DNA of 64,000 bases, from assembly GCA_010094025.1 (NCBI GenBank), contig ML991814.1, positions 204,123 to 268,122 of the forward strand. The letters are read 5' to 3'. The notes under the pieces were generated by a model. That model saw nothing but the letters and a program-made list of their open reading frames with translations. It searched no databases and was not told the DNA's origin. This document shows positions 42,184 through 54,314 of this stretch, in pieces (position 1 is the stretch's first letter; every line of letters begins with the position of its first letter). A program made the translations under genes and the position numbers. This stretch comes from Viridothelium virens (Eukaryota; Ascomycota; Dothideomycetes; Trypetheliales; Trypetheliaceae).

Positions 42184-44019
42184 TTAGTAATACTTAGCTC
42201 CTTGAATCGGGGAGCTTGCCTCTGTCTCTGTAGTCACGGCCAGGCGTCTTCGAGACTCTCCACTAGAAGTGGCCACAGCTCCATACCGCACACGTCGTGA
42301 TCCTGTAACCTCCACGATCTCCTTAGCAGTCATGTTGCTTCCGGCTTCATGGAGAATTTCCGGATCAAAGGCCCTCGCAAGTTCGAGAGGCGACATGCTA
42401 ACCCCACGACCTATCGTCCTCCATCCCGAAAGCGCAGTCAGCGCGCCGATAATGTTAAGCAATATTACGGCAAGGGCAGCGGCCAGAAAGTTCCAATTGA
42501 ACTCGAAGACCACCTTCTGGGACACAGCATCCATAGAAACATTCTGACTCGTCCCAAAGTCAAATTGAGGGTAGGAGTGCGCCGTGTTGTTAACGGCTTG
42601 CTCAAAATTTGTCAGATAGTTGTAGCTCTGATACTCAAACAATCTCCCTCCCGTTAGTGCCGGAATAGTCTGCATTGCGTACCTGAGAGAAAGCTCATCA
42701 AGTGAAGTAAGAAGGTCAGGTAGGGGATTGGTGAAGCCTATCACCGCGAAGCCATGAAAAGTTTGATTTATATTCACGGATAGTGTTGATTCATTGGTGT
42801 ACTTCCGAGCACTAGCGCCTTGAAAGTAATATGTTTGATCCTCAATTTCCAAGTAGGCGAGAGAGTCGTAAATATCACTGATGGCTTGGCCAAAAGGTGC
42901 AATTGTATACATTCCCGGAGGAAGGGTCTGGTCGTAAAAGCTCAGCGTTCTACTCCGCGTCCAGTCCGCGTCCTGGTTAATACTTATACTGCCGTTCATT
43001 ATGTTTAGGCTAAGTTGGATGAAAGCCGGCCGAACAGAGCAATTATAAGTCTGGACTGTACCACCAGTGATGTCGTCGTAGAACAAGGAGTTGATGGTGA
43101 AGTTATCGCCGGTTTGCCCCCCACCAAATTCCGTGAGGACCTGGAATTGGGGAATGTAATCAGATCGATCTACGGCATATTGTCCCACAAATTGAGTCAT
43201 CTCCTTGGTCACAGGCATATCCATCAGAGAACCTCGGCCCGCGCTGCAGTCTCTGTCAAAGCCCGCAATGGTAACGTTTGTGTAACAGATGGCGTCACAC
43301 GTAGCATTGGTTGGCACGTTCATCGGCAGCTTGTTGGTCATTCCCAACAGAGCATTCCCCATCTCTGGTTGATAGAATTTGATCGAATCGTGGTTGTTTT
43401 CATTGAAGTATGACTTGAGATTCCACATAGGCTGTAGACGTATAGGGAGATTTGCTTGTGCAGGAAGGATCTGCTGAACTGTAACGATGGTGGACGCTCT
43501 TTGCAACAATGGTCCAGTAGCAGCCAGAAGAGAAGCAAAAATACCTATAAGGCGCACTTTGCTGAATCCAAGAGAGGGGGTCAGAAATACTGATTTCATG
43601 CTTGTCCCATATCCCCATGTAAGATGTAAGTCTTTCAAGGTCGTTCCCCGCAGAGCCCGATTCCACCAGGATATTACGAGACCTTTTGCCACAGCGTAAC
43701 GCATGATGTTGTTGAAAACAGTAGAAATTATTGATAGATAGACTGCGGGAGTAGGATTCCAAGTGTCGATAGGCTTGCCACGAGAATAGACGAGGATAAA
43801 GGCGCTTAGTGCGGCAAGCAGCAATGAGCTCATCACGGCTAGGAGTTCAAGGATGGGCATATGGGAGCTGAAGCCGAATTTCCAACTTCGTGGGCGAATG
43901 ACGTTAAGTAAGTGATCAGTATCGCCAGTAGCAACAGCATCCACGTTGTCGGAGGCCAAGGCCTTGTCCAAAGTCTCCTGAAATTCAAAATCTTGTACAG
44001 AGTGGTATTGACTATCCAT
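42184..44019 (-). CDS. Multi-pass fungal membrane protein with glycosylated extracellular loop, unknown function
   Basis: A single exon of 611 residues from the ATG at 44019; a longer frame upstream begins only at a TTG. Three hydrophobic segments lie in the first 180 residues (ILELLAVMSSLLLAALSAFI, VYLSIISTVFNNIM, LIGIFASLLAATGPLL), with the pattern SWWNRALRGTTLKDLHLTWG between them. Then comes a large loop of about 300 residues with many N-glycosylation sequons and Cys (NATCDAICYTNVTIAGFDRD, TYNCSV). A final transmembrane helix (FLAAALAVILLNIIGALTAL) and a short cytosolic tail complete it. This topology and the tryptophan motif are typical of a large, variable, filamentous-fungus-specific membrane family. 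No function is known to me. Confidence 0.78.
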   Translation of the reverse strand: MDSQYHSVQDFEFQETLDKALASDNVDAVATGDTDHLLNVIRPRSWKFGFSSHMPILELLAVMSSLLLAALSAFILVYSRGKPIDTWNPTPAVYLSIISTVFNNIMRYAVAKGLVISWWNRALRGTTLKDLHLTWGYGTSMKSVFLTPSLGFSKVRLIGIFASLLAATGPLLQRASTIVTVQQILPAQANLPIRLQPMWNLKSYFNENNHDSIKFYQPEMGNALLGMTNKLPMNVPTNATCDAICYTNVTIAGFDRDCSAGRGSLMDMPVTKEMTQFVGQYAVDRSDYIPQFQVLTEFGGGQTGDNFTINSLFYDDITGGTVQTYNCSVRPAFIQLSLNIMNGSISINQDADWTRSRTLSFYDQTLPPGMYTIAPFGQAISDIYDSLAYLEIEDQTYYFQGASARKYTNESTLSVNINQTFHGFAVIGFTNPLPDLLTSLDELSLRYAMQTIPALTGGRLFEYQSYNYLTNFEQAVNNTAHSYPQFDFGTSQNVSMDAVSQKVVFEFNWNFLAAALAVILLNIIGALTALSGWRTIGRGVSMSPLELARAFDPEILHEAGSNMTAKEIVEVTGSRRVRYGAVATSSGESRRRLAVTTETEASSPIQGAKYY

Positions 44020-46298
44020 CCTGTGATTGCAAATGACTGGCTGAAAACTTGACAAAAGCTGTAAGGCCCAAGGTAGAGACTCGTGGGCAAATACGGACAG
44101 TAACGAAGTAGAAGGTAAATAAGACAGTCGACGGCTATTACTTCGAAGGTTCTGCGGTTGTTAGCCTCATTTGGGAACAGGTATGCTATGTACTGTCGAA
44201 GCAGTATCTTTCTGTAATTAGCTCTCTGATGGAAAAATTTGTCTGGAACCCCCCATTGTCAATTAATGCCGCGTGCTTGACACGCATTAGTTTTGTATCA
44301 GCCGTAAATTATCTGTCATTTACTGTAAGTCCGAAAACAGCAACTTGCCGGTATCTGACTGAAATCTCTCAATAAGAATATGTCGATAAGCAGCATTAGA
44401 CTTACTCAATTCCGCCCTTTAGAAGTGAATCAAGTGAAGCACGAACTCTCTTCGAGGAACATCGCAGTAAGCAAGAAAGCTGGTCATGTTCATTGTCTTT
44501 AGTTATCCAGGAGGTCTATCGGCTCGGCTATCACCCATGATGGAAGAAATGAAGGAGATGGAAGATGTACATGGTTTCAGTTCTGTGAAGTGATGGACCA
44601 GCCAGTAACAAACATTCGGCACAAGGCGACAGACGATATGCAGGGGCCCCTCGAGTCGATACATCGGTGGTGGTAGGTGAATGAAACCCCCATGATGTTG
44701 GCTCATGTTTTAACCCAAATCTGGTCCTTTTGCTGAACTGAAAAAGAAAAACGCATTAATATCGTGAGACGGTTAGTGCATGGCATAATCCTCACAAATT
44801 TAGCCTATATTCCTTGGGATTAGATCCATCAAAGACAGGCGCGAGTTGTACCGGGACGTAGAAATTCGGAACAGCGACTTAGAGCTGCAGAAAGGATGCG
44901 CAGTAGAGTAGTTGTAATATTGCTTTTCACATGCAGCTCTGATGCGAGCAAGCATTGGAGCAGATGCAACAAGGCAATGAGGATGGAAGAAGAAAAACAC
45001 TTGGAGTTGCGACTATCAAAAGAAAATAATAGCAGATTTGGAACAAGACTTAACCTCCCTTAAATCACCGCATTCGAGGCGACTCTAGCGGCACCGAACA
45101 GCCCATATGCGCTATCACTAAGCAATGCCAGTGGACTAGGAGTTGGTGAGGCCATACTTATACCTGCACTAAATGAAGACATTCCACGGCCAACTCAATC
45201 GTTGAAGTGACGACCTCCACTTGAGTTGTAAGGTAGTGGGAAAAGGTCCGTGCGCTCGCTCTGGATACGTCTTCCAAATTCGGTGAACATGAACAGCTCC
45301 TCCTTCACAAGTCCTAGAATACTGGGAGACAACGCTCAACAGGTGCAAAAGGACTATAGACGTGAGGGAGAGCCTGTCCAGGGCGATTGTCGATTTTGCT
45401 CGACCGGATGGCCAGCGCAGCAGACACAAGAGTGTTCGGCCCAAGACACCTCGCATGAGAGGCAACGAGAAAAATCGAGCTGGCTGTATCATTCTTCGAC
45501 GAGACGTCCTTGCCAGGCTGGCCAAATACATAGAGAATTCCGAACACCAGCTAGCACCCATCAGAAATACCTTGGATCAACGACTTTGGCTTGCTAATAC
45601 CGGTGGTGTACTGATCCCGACGGCGGGCTCGAGGTGTTGAAATGGCTTGTTTCTACGAGCGTAGACATCTGTTTTCTCATTTGGGTAGTCTCGCCGTGGA
45701 GATTGTAATGGCTTGGGAGCGGGGACGTTGCGCTGCGCTTGGAGCTTCCATCTCTTTATAATTGGTTCCTGCCGTTCACGCTGCCCCTAAATACGGTTTA
45801 CCGCACCGAATGGTCAGGAAGCTTGCGTGCTCGCCAACGTAGATCTCGAATCACAAACCCGACGAGAGTCGGAGACTGGAGAAGGCGACGCGTGAGGTGG
45901 TAAAGTGCGAGGGTTTTGTGGGGCTCACCAGGCTGGCGAGAGGAGGGCATTAGGGGAGCTTTCGTGTTTGATGTTAGTGTGGCGTGGGTGGCCGTTTAGG
46001 TCAAGCCATCGGCATTTTCCGTCGGCGAGAAGTCAGGAACCGCATCTTGACCTGGAGATCCTCACCACTTCGACCACTTTTTCCCACACCCTCACGTGTC
46101 CACGCCTCGAATCACGTCTCTGATATCTTGCGTCATTGCCAATCTGCTTGACTTGTTACCCCACGCGACGCAAATAACAACCTTTTCCAGTCGTTTCCCA
46201 CTACTGTATTGCATAGCTGAATCCTGCAGGCCTGTAAAGTCCCTGCAGCACCTCGTAAGGCTTGTTCCATCAAGTACATTCGAATCCAAACTTCCACA
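44020..46298. other. Gene-poor 2.3 kb intergenic region
   Basis: No convincing gene. Overlapping frames of 92-130 codons at 45169-45640 occur on both strands; the plus-strand one at 45362-45640 contains GCIILRRDVLARLAKYIENS and starts only at GTG. The right end is the promoter and 5' UTR of the GYF gene. No tRNA or repeat array was recognised. Confidence 0.45.
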
Positions 46299-49200
46299 AT
46301 GGCTCCTTCGACTTTTGCTTCGGCGGCAGCGAGCAACAACTCGACTCCCTCGCGGACCGACAGTGGAGACGGGTAAGTGTCACGCTCCATCTTTCTTCCT
46401 CGTCTTCACCTACCCCTTCACACCTTGGCAGTATACACCTGCAAGTTTCCAGCCTGTCAAGGTACGAATCATGCCAGTAACCACCTACGGAGTATTCAAG
46501 CCTCCTTGTAGACTGAGCTACGACGAGGCGAGGATCGCTACCAGGATTCCACCTGGTGGCGACGACACGCTATCACACCAGAAAACAGATTTGAAAGGCG
46601 CACACTAACCTTTCAAGATCGCGACGGACAAACGGGGCTACCCAGACATTTCGTCGGTCGTCCCTCGCCGCGTCCTCCATCAATCCAAATACCAGAGAGG
46701 GCTCAACACCGTCATCCAATATTTACGTTCCCCCTCATATAGCTTCCAGTCGTAATGGTGTTCCCGCTGAAGCGCGATATTCAAAAGATCAGCTTCTTGA
46801 CCTCCTCAAACAACAGCAAGAAGCCATCCATCAGGCTCAAGATCTCTCTGCTCTGTTCGTTGGTGGATGGGATGGGCGGGACACGAACGGAGCAAACTAT
46901 GGTGATTTAGAGCCAAGGGAGAGGGGTCTGAATGGGCTGCCCCATGGAGCTGAAATATGCTGGGAATCAAATGGAGGTATACAGCCATTGGGTCTGATTG
47001 AAATGACTGAGGAGGAGAAAGAGGTTCGAACTTCGTGACCAGTTTCCCTGGCTCAGGCTAATACACTTCCAGCATTTTACCACGAGCGTGAATTCACCCA
47101 TAAAACCACCAACTCAGAATGCAAATAAAGATGGCTCGGCGCGTGATGGCTTGTCTCTTCGCAAATCCTCCATTACACGAGACCCCAATAATCCTGCATC
47201 GTTCGGCTTGGCCTCTCCTACAGCTACTCGATCTGGTGCAAGACGGCGGGAGCCAAGCGAATCTTATCCCTTTCCAAGCTCCGTCACTTCACCTTCCACT
47301 GGCAGTAAATCCTTCAGGGAGGATGGCAACCCGGCTCAACCACCACCTTCACTTTTAAGAAGGCGGACCGATTTCAAAGAAGGTACATCGACGCCAGATA
47401 CAGAGGAAAAAGAGAAGGATAAACCTCGAGAAGAAGGACCAGGCCAGTCGGGACCAACAGGAACTTTGAAGAGAACCGCGACAGGACCGTTAAGTGCGGG
47501 ACTCACTACACCTTCTTCGCCCTGGTCTTCTACCCCGCAAAGTGCTGGATTCAACCCTGTAGGAGGCGCTTTCGGGAGTTTCGCAATCGGTGCCTCCCAA
47601 GCTACATCCACAGCCGAAAGCCGGACAGGTTTTGGTAGCGTAAGAGGTCAAAGCAGATTTAAGGGTCTCATGTCCAAGGACAATAATGAAGATGCGAATA
47701 GGAATATCAGGGAAAAGCAGTCAGCTGGCGAGCTTGGGAAGATTGATGAGGGCGGCCAAACTTATCAGCCGCAAGCTTGGATGGACGCACGACGGGATCG
47801 TACGCTCACTATGGACACAGATGAAGGGGCTCGTGCCGGAAGTGCGGCTCTTGGAGGCGCCCAAGATATCAGTCCTCCCCGAACCCAAGTAGGGGCTGCC
47901 TCCGGCACACCATCTCGTGGAGATTCTAGAGATGATTATGGCTTTTCCGCTTTCGGTATGACTCCGGACCATTTGCCGGGCGGACTACGTGATATACTGC
48001 AAAACCGTGATCAATTGCAACAACTCGCAAACCAGCAGCAGAGCGGCGCTGGTACATTCGAGCCCATGAGCCCGACCGATACGAACCCATTCCAGAGCCC
48101 AGAAACACACCCACAGGACGCCGATGTAGACGAGTCAGATCTTCAAGCTGCGCATTTACCAGGCCTAGGTAGCCATGCAGCTGATCAAGGGGGTCTGCCG
48201 GGATTCTCTGCCCTTGGTGGACTTGGAGGCTTCGGTCGAACTCACATGGCTCCTGAAAGCGATAGAAGCCAGACGTCAAGTGCCGGACCGAACAGACAGT
48301 TTCCTAATCTGACCGGATTGGGTGGTTTGCCAGGCTTGGGTAACAGCACGTGGGGCAGCAGTGCACCTATAGGAACCCCCCTGAGAGAGAGAACAAGCAC
48401 CAATGCTTTTGCTGACAACTTCCTTGGCTCATCTGCAGAAGTCCAATCGCCTAGTCTCGCCGGTCTCGGCCCCAGTAATATCTTCGGGTCTGGCGCAGGT
48501 ATGGGCTTTGGTGGAGCTGCCAATGTCTCCCGTGGGAGTAGACTAGGGTCCCTCCTCCCAACAGCTATGCAAGACGAAATGCGACCTCGAGAAGACATTG
48601 GCCCACTTGAGGAAAACATTGGTAGTGAAAACCGAGACCGCAATCTTGGCAGCTTTGGTGCTGCTGCGCAACACAGGTTTGACACAGGTCTGGGAAGAGA
48701 GAGTGACAGTCCGTTCCATGCTGCTCGTGGCGTATTTGATGAAATTCTGGGATCTGCATCTGCACCTGGAGATACAGGGGCCAAACCACATGGTCAGCCA
48801 CAGCCCCAAGCAGGTATGCCTGGCAGTTCCTCAGTCATGGGCGCTTCCGCATCATTTAATCAAGGCCCTCAACAACGCCCTCCTCAGCAGCCGGACATAA
48901 GGCAAAGTCAGGGCCCGGCAAGTTCAGGTTCCAGCCAACCTCCACCCGCTCAACAAAGAACCATGGTAATGCCAGACCGAATGAGATGGATCTATCGAGA
49001 TCCTCAGGGCAATACACAAGGTCCATGGTCTGGTTTAGAAATGCATGATTGGTACAAAGCTGGCTTCTTCTCTCCGGAGCTGTTGGTGAAGAAGTACGAA
49101 GATCCAGACTACGAGCCTCTTGCTCAACTGATCCGTCGCATTGGCAACTCCCGCGAGCCATTCCTTGTTCCGCAAATTGGCATCCCTCATGGTCCCCCAA

Positions 49201-51396
49201 GTGGTGGTCCCAGCGCATGGTCTGGACAGAACCCATCTACAAGCCAGCCTACAGCAACAGGTCAACCCCCATTCGCTTCAGCCTTCCCTAGCTTCGGGAC
49301 TACACTCACAGCCGAGCAGCAAAACGCTCTGGAAAGGAGGAAACAAGAGGAACAATATCTTATGGCTCGTCAGAAGGAACATTTACAGGCGCAGCACCAA
49401 TATCAAAGGCAGATGCAGATGTCTGGTCCGCTTGGTTCCATTCCTCAGCAATTGCAGCATCACTCCAGCGCGCATAGCTTGCAGAGCCAGCCAAGCTTCG
49501 GCAGCATAACCTCACCCAGTGGTTATCAACAGTCACCATCGCAAACCCAGATTCAGACTGCGCAAAGTGGACCTGGTTTTTTTGACAATTCTTTTCGACC
49601 TGCGCCATCGACATTTACTGGGGCTATGGGATCGGACCAGGAAGCAATCAATAGGATGAAAGATCAAGAAATATCGGGCTTACTCGGACGTCGCAACCAA
49701 AGTCAGGCTAGTCAACCTCCATTCACTGGTCAGGCAGGTCAATTTGATCCCCAGCAAGATCCCGCACATTCGCAACAAGTGGCTCAGATGCTGAATGACC
49801 GCTCACGACTTCAACGCGAGCAAGCCGAGTATGACTCTCAGCCACGTTTCAATCAGCAAGAGGAGCAAACTACGGCCGCTCGTTTGCAGCAGTTTCATGG
49901 GTTGAGAGCTAGCCAGATGCAGGAGCCGACAGTACCGACGGAAGGAGTGATTGGACAACCACAAAGTCAGCAAAGCGCCGCTTTCCAGCAGGAACGACAG
50001 CAAGAGGTGAACGAGGAACAAAATCAGATACCTACGGCTCATGGTCAAATGCCGTCTCCAAGGACCCTGGCATTAGTAGACTCACTGCCTGCCGAAGCCC
50101 TCTCTCTTACCGAGCAAGTCCAGAAAGCTGCATCGGCTCAGCAGTCACCCGTTCCTCAATCTCCTTGGGCCAAAGTTGAAACAGGTATGCCTCAGCCTTT
50201 CCCTCCACCTCCATCCCAATCACCCTTGCCGGCGCCTGCAGCCCAGAGAAGCCGACACAATGTTGCCGAGGCCTTATCCGCTGAATCACGCTCGCGCTCA
50301 GAGACTCCTGTTGAGACACCAACATCGATTGCACCATGGGCAAAGGAATCTACTGAAGCTCCAAAAGGTCCTTCTCTCAAGGAAATTCAAGAACTGGAGG
50401 CCAAGAAGGCGGCCCAACGTGACGCAGAAGAAGCAGCGGTCAGACGGGCAGCCTTTGAAAAGGACCTCATGGTCCAACAAATGGCTCCACAGCCTGCTCC
50501 TGGACTACCGCAGAGTTCCACTTGGGGCAGCGGGCAATCTCCCGTCACTCCAGGCTCCGCCGCAGCATCCGCTTGGGCAAAACCTCTTGCAGGCAAACCT
50601 ACAGGGTCGGGGGGCGCTGGTCCTGGAAAAACACTTGCTCAGATACAGAAAGAAGAAGAGGCCCGCAAGAAACTGGCCGCAGCAGCGAAGGTGTCATCGA
50701 CCGCAGCAGCAGGCTCTGGAACTGCCCCTCCCTTGTCATCCGGAAAGAGATATGCGGATCTCGCAAGCAAGACCGCTGCTCCTCAGCCGAGTCTTGGCGG
50801 AGGTGCTTGGACGACAGTGGGAGCAAATGGCAAGACGAAGGCAACTGCCCCGCCCACCGCGCCAGCCGCGAATCGCGCCGCCAGCAGTGCTGCTACTCTT
50901 TCTGCGGCAGCTCCTCGCCCTAAGCCCACAGCGACGCCGAGTCGGAGCGCAACCATTGGAGGAGCGGTCAGCCAGGCGAATGCCCAGGAAGAGTTCAAGA
51001 AGTGGGCCATCACTGAACTACGACCAGACTTGAAGGGCAATATTTCTGGTACGTCGCACACAACGTCTACTTCACTGATTATGATGCTAATGATTCGCAG
51101 TCGACGATTTTGTCGCAACTCTTATGGCTCTCCCGTCCGACAGCGATATGATCACCGAAGCTGTGCACTCGTCTTCTCAAACGATTGATAGCCGTCACTT
51201 TGCTGATGAATTCATCCGTCGCCGTAAGCTCGCAGACCGGGGAATGGTCGATCCTAGCGGTACGTCGTCCCCGGCTTCGGCAGCTGAAAATAAGAGTGGT
51301 GGATGGAGCGAGGTGGCCAAGAAAGGGCCTGCTACTAAGGAGGAGCCCAACAACTTCAAGGTTGTTGCTGCGAAGAAAAAGGGTACGAAGCGTTAA
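46299..51396 (+). CDS. GYF-domain protein (Smy2/Mpd2 type)
   Basis: Exons 46299..46372, 46618..47023, 47073..51048 and 51101..51396 give 1583 residues. Exon 1 starts MAPSTFASAAASNNSTPSRT; exon 2 carries the conserved INPNTREGSTPSSNIYVPPH and SKDQLLDLLKQQQEA blocks. The GYF domain lies near residue 796-860: MRWIYRDPQGNTQGPWSGLE, then MHDWYKAGFFSPELLVKKYE, with GFF in place of the eponymous GYF. Gln/Pro/Ser-rich disordered sequence surrounds it. A long Ala/Lys-rich helical region follows, and the C-terminus (FVATLMALPSDSDMITEAVH to FADEFIRRRKLAD) ends in a basic tail. GYF domains bind PPG-phi proline motifs; the fungal relatives act in mRNA regulation, COPII-linked transport and stress granules. 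The 245 bp first intron is the longest in the gene. Confidence 0.9.
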
Positions 51397-51722
51397 AAGG
51401 TAATGATTTTGCTTTATGTGTTTAGCAATTACAATGGATTGCGTTAGGACTGGTAGCGAACTGGCAAGGGTAACATGAATGCATGAATGCATGAAGCATT
51501 GCATTACTTGAGTAAGCCCCGGTAGGATAGTCTCAGACTCCTACGTGCGGTTTTGTACAGTATGAGTATATGCGAAGCAGTTATTAACGCCACACTCCCT
51601 ACACCTGTTCGCTTCCTTGATACGTCCAATACTTCAACTTCAATGCAGATTCTCTCATAACGTCCGTCCATGCCGTAATCCTACCCTTTCCACAAAAAAT
51701 CTTTGTACTCCGTATTGTCCCT
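51397..51722. other. Convergent 3' intergenic region
   Basis: It holds the 3' flanks of the GYF gene (+) and SPC24 (-), a small ATGCATGA/TGAATGCA tandem near 51475-51495, and one TACTCCGTA at 51706. Confidence 0.5.
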
Positions 51723-52504
51723 CTACATCGTTTGCCAAAAATAATTCGCGTAGAAGAACCTTGAGAACTTCGGATCGATGTTGACCACATGCACGTCTCC
51801 CTTCTGACTATTCCGTATGATCGCCTTGTTGTACGCGCCCGTCTCTCGATCCGGCTCGATGTCGATGCCCAAGCTGCGATAAACCTTGAGCTTCAATCTG
51901 TGCGATATCTCCCACATTAGCAACCATCATGACTCCCACTTTCATTTCGTCCCCTCCCTTCCATCAACGCAAAACAAAGACAAGATATACGGAACTCATT
52001 CCACACTCACATCACCTCATCCTCCCCCTCCCTCCCCTCCCTCTCCGCGGCTCCCCCCTCCGCCCCCTGCGCCTCCAACTCGCTCAACACCCCCCTCTGC
52101 CCCTCCCACTCCATCTCCAGCCGCTCCCCCTCGACCTCAAGGTCGCTCGCCGCCTTCGCAATCCGAAACTTCTGCGTATCGAGCGCCAGGATCCGCGACG
52201 CGTGCTCCGTCGGGTTATGCGCCGACGTCTCGACGTCGTGCTGCGAGGACAGATGCGCGAGCTGTCGTGTTAGCCGCTGCAGGCTGCTGGTCGCGGAGGA
52301 GAGGCGTAGGCTGCGCGCTGTGGTGAGGGTGCTGAGGGAGGAGGAGATGCGGCTGAGGGCGGCGCGGTCGGGGGTGATGTTGAAGTTGGAGGTGCATTCG
52401 GAGATGAGCTGGAGGGGGGGATGGCTGGGTTAGTGAGGTGGGTTGGGGGGGTTTACGAGGGGGAGGGTAGTGCGTACGGTTGCGGGATCTTCGTCGAGGA
52501 GCAT
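51723..52504 (-). CDS. SPC24: Kinetochore protein Spc24
   Basis: Exons 52504..52478 (nine codons, MLLDEDPAT), 52408..52011 and 51897..51723 give 199 residues. The N-terminal two thirds form a coiled coil ([60 protein letters not shown]). The globular C-terminus is the signature of Spc24: [40 protein letters not shown] and [17 protein letters not shown] at the very end. Spc24 pairs with Spc25 in the Ndc80 complex and docks it to the inner kinetochore. Exon 2 coincides with a GC island, giving Glu/Gly/Arg-rich sequence before the globular domain. The exon 2 donor was set at GTGAGT (52010), which restores the conserved frame. The gene diverges from FIS1. Confidence 0.92.
51990..52480. other. GC island with C-to-G skew switch (centre ~52.2 kb)
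   Basis: 52021-52080 has about 41 C and 8 G; 52381-52440 about 31 G and 5 C. It covers SPC24 exon 2 and its first intron. Confidence 0.75.
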
Positions 52505-52770
52505 GATGATTGTTGCGCGAAACTGTGGGATTTTTAGGGAGATTGCGGATGCTCGAAATGTGACGTTCGCGACCTAATGGGTTCTGGTCGTTTGATCTTT
52601 GAATTTGTGTAGGGAGTTGAGAGGTTGAAGTCGTGGTGTTGTGACTCTTGGTCCCCACAACAACGAACCATGTTTGGTAAGCGTGACATCGGCCAGGCGT
52701 GGGGCAGGCTTCATCAAGATTGACGCAACCAGAAAATAACCCGATTTTCCGTCAATCCTAAGTCACATTC
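52505..52770. promoter_or_regulatory. Divergent promoter of SPC24 and FIS1
   Basis: Only 266 bp separate the two start codons, so the two promoters must overlap. No motif recognised. Confidence 0.5.
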
Positions 52771-53460
52771 ATGAGTTCACAACTTCCCTGTGAGTTTCTA
52801 ATTACCGTTCAAAACTGTGATCTTGCTATGATACTAACACATTTGTCTACAGACGCCGCGGATGCGGAAAGGTACGTTGCTCTCTTCCGGTCCTTCGCCG
52901 AGACTCAGAGGCCATCACATATGCAGTGTCCCACATAGTCTCGTTGCTCTTTGACCGACTACTAACCTGCTCTGGTAGTCCGCTCAAGCCAGCCGAGCTG
53001 CAAGTTCTTCGAGCGCAGTATGAAAAAGAGGGCGAATACGTCAGCCTGCAAACCAAATTCAACTATGCCTGGGTAATCTTCGAACACCTGTCATACGCTG
53101 GATCGTACGATCTAATAGCGATTCAAGGGCCTAATCAAGTCGCAAAATCGATCTGAGCAACAAGAAGGCGTCCGACTACTCTCCGAAATCTTCCGTAACT
53201 CGCCGGAACGACGGCGAGAATGCCTCTACTACCTCGCCTTGGGCAACTACAAGCTTGGAAACTACGCCGAAGCAAGAAGATACAATGACCTTCTCCTAGA
53301 CCTCGAGCCAGGTAACTTGCAGGCAGGCAGCTTAAGAGGGCTCATCGATGACAAAGTGGCCAAGGAAGGGTTGATGGGCGCTGCGATCGTGGGCGGACTT
53401 GCTGTTGGCGCCGCCGTTGTGGGTAGCTTGATATTCAGAGGAGCATCGCGGAAGAGATGA
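52771..53460 (+). CDS. FIS1: Mitochondrial fission protein Fis1
   Basis: Exons 52771..52789 (19 nt), 52853..52871 (19 nt), 52979..53072 and 53128..53460 give 154 residues, the usual Fis1 length. The start is [20 protein letters not shown]. The TPR-like core reads [31 protein letters not shown] and [20 protein letters not shown], then [17 protein letters not shown]-terminal membrane anchor ([20 protein letters not shown]) ends in the basic ASRKR, as in outer-mitochondrial-membrane tail-anchored proteins. Fis1 recruits the dynamin-related fission machinery to mitochondria and peroxisomes. The two 19 nt micro-exons are supported by frame and by conservation of the joined N-terminus. Confidence 0.94.
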
Positions 53461-54314
53461 TAAGTTTCGTTGTAAATATGCTTCAGTGAATGCGTCTGGA
53501 GTAAACTGGTGGGAAATTTCGGTTGATTCAGGTCGGACTGGGAGCAATTCTGACGCAGCAAATGCTGAAATCACTCATTCTCAAGGCACTGCGCGCGCGA
53601 AGCCTAGTCAGGTCCGTGATTCACCAGACAGAAGCGCACGGTGAGTACAGCAAGGGTATCATCTCTTGAGTCAGGATGTTTCCCAAAATGGCAACAAGTC
53701 AATATATAATTCACTGCTCAAGTTATGGAAGGGTCGACCAATCCGTTTGCTCTGCCAAGTCAGTGTACAGCTCTGTAACTTGGCTATGGTTAGTAAATCA
53801 AGAATTTCACTTTTCAGGTGACGGAGTCATGTGCTTCTGATCTAGTAGTGAAGACAAGGTTCCTTGGACAAAGTGGCGGAATTTGGGATCGCAGATTTAG
53901 TATAAAGGGTCCAGCGGGTCTCACCTTGGGTGACGGTGACGTACATTCTCAATGCGGCCGAACCGAAGTACTTGGAAGGTAATCGACATCCCGACCTGAG
54001 GTACTCACCGTACAGCCTGACCGTCAAGCCTACGGATCACCATAGTTTCCCTATATCCATTTACTAAAGCACCTTCCCCCTCAAGCTGCGACTCCGACTA
54101 TATTGTGGTGATCCATCCAGATCCATACCACGTAGCCTTTGTCCTCGCGCGCAACAAACCTCCGTTCTACATGACAAATCCTTACTGCTGAGCTGCAGAC
54201 AGCCAGCAGCTCGAGTACACTTGTCCTAGCTATCCTTTTTCCTTAAATTCTCCTGGCACCATCAATCTTTTCGATCGCGGCCTCTGGACTTAAGATCCAC
54301 GCACTACCACAATT
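53461..54314. other. Intergenic region between FIS1 and the RING gene
   Basis: It holds the FIS1 3' flank and the promoter of the RING-H2 gene. No gene or repeat was recognised in its 854 bp. Confidence 0.5.

Noticed and set aside
45169-45640. Overlapping 92-130 codon frames on both strands
   Set aside because: Several mutually overlapping frames of similar length with no domain. The best plus-strand one starts only with GTG.
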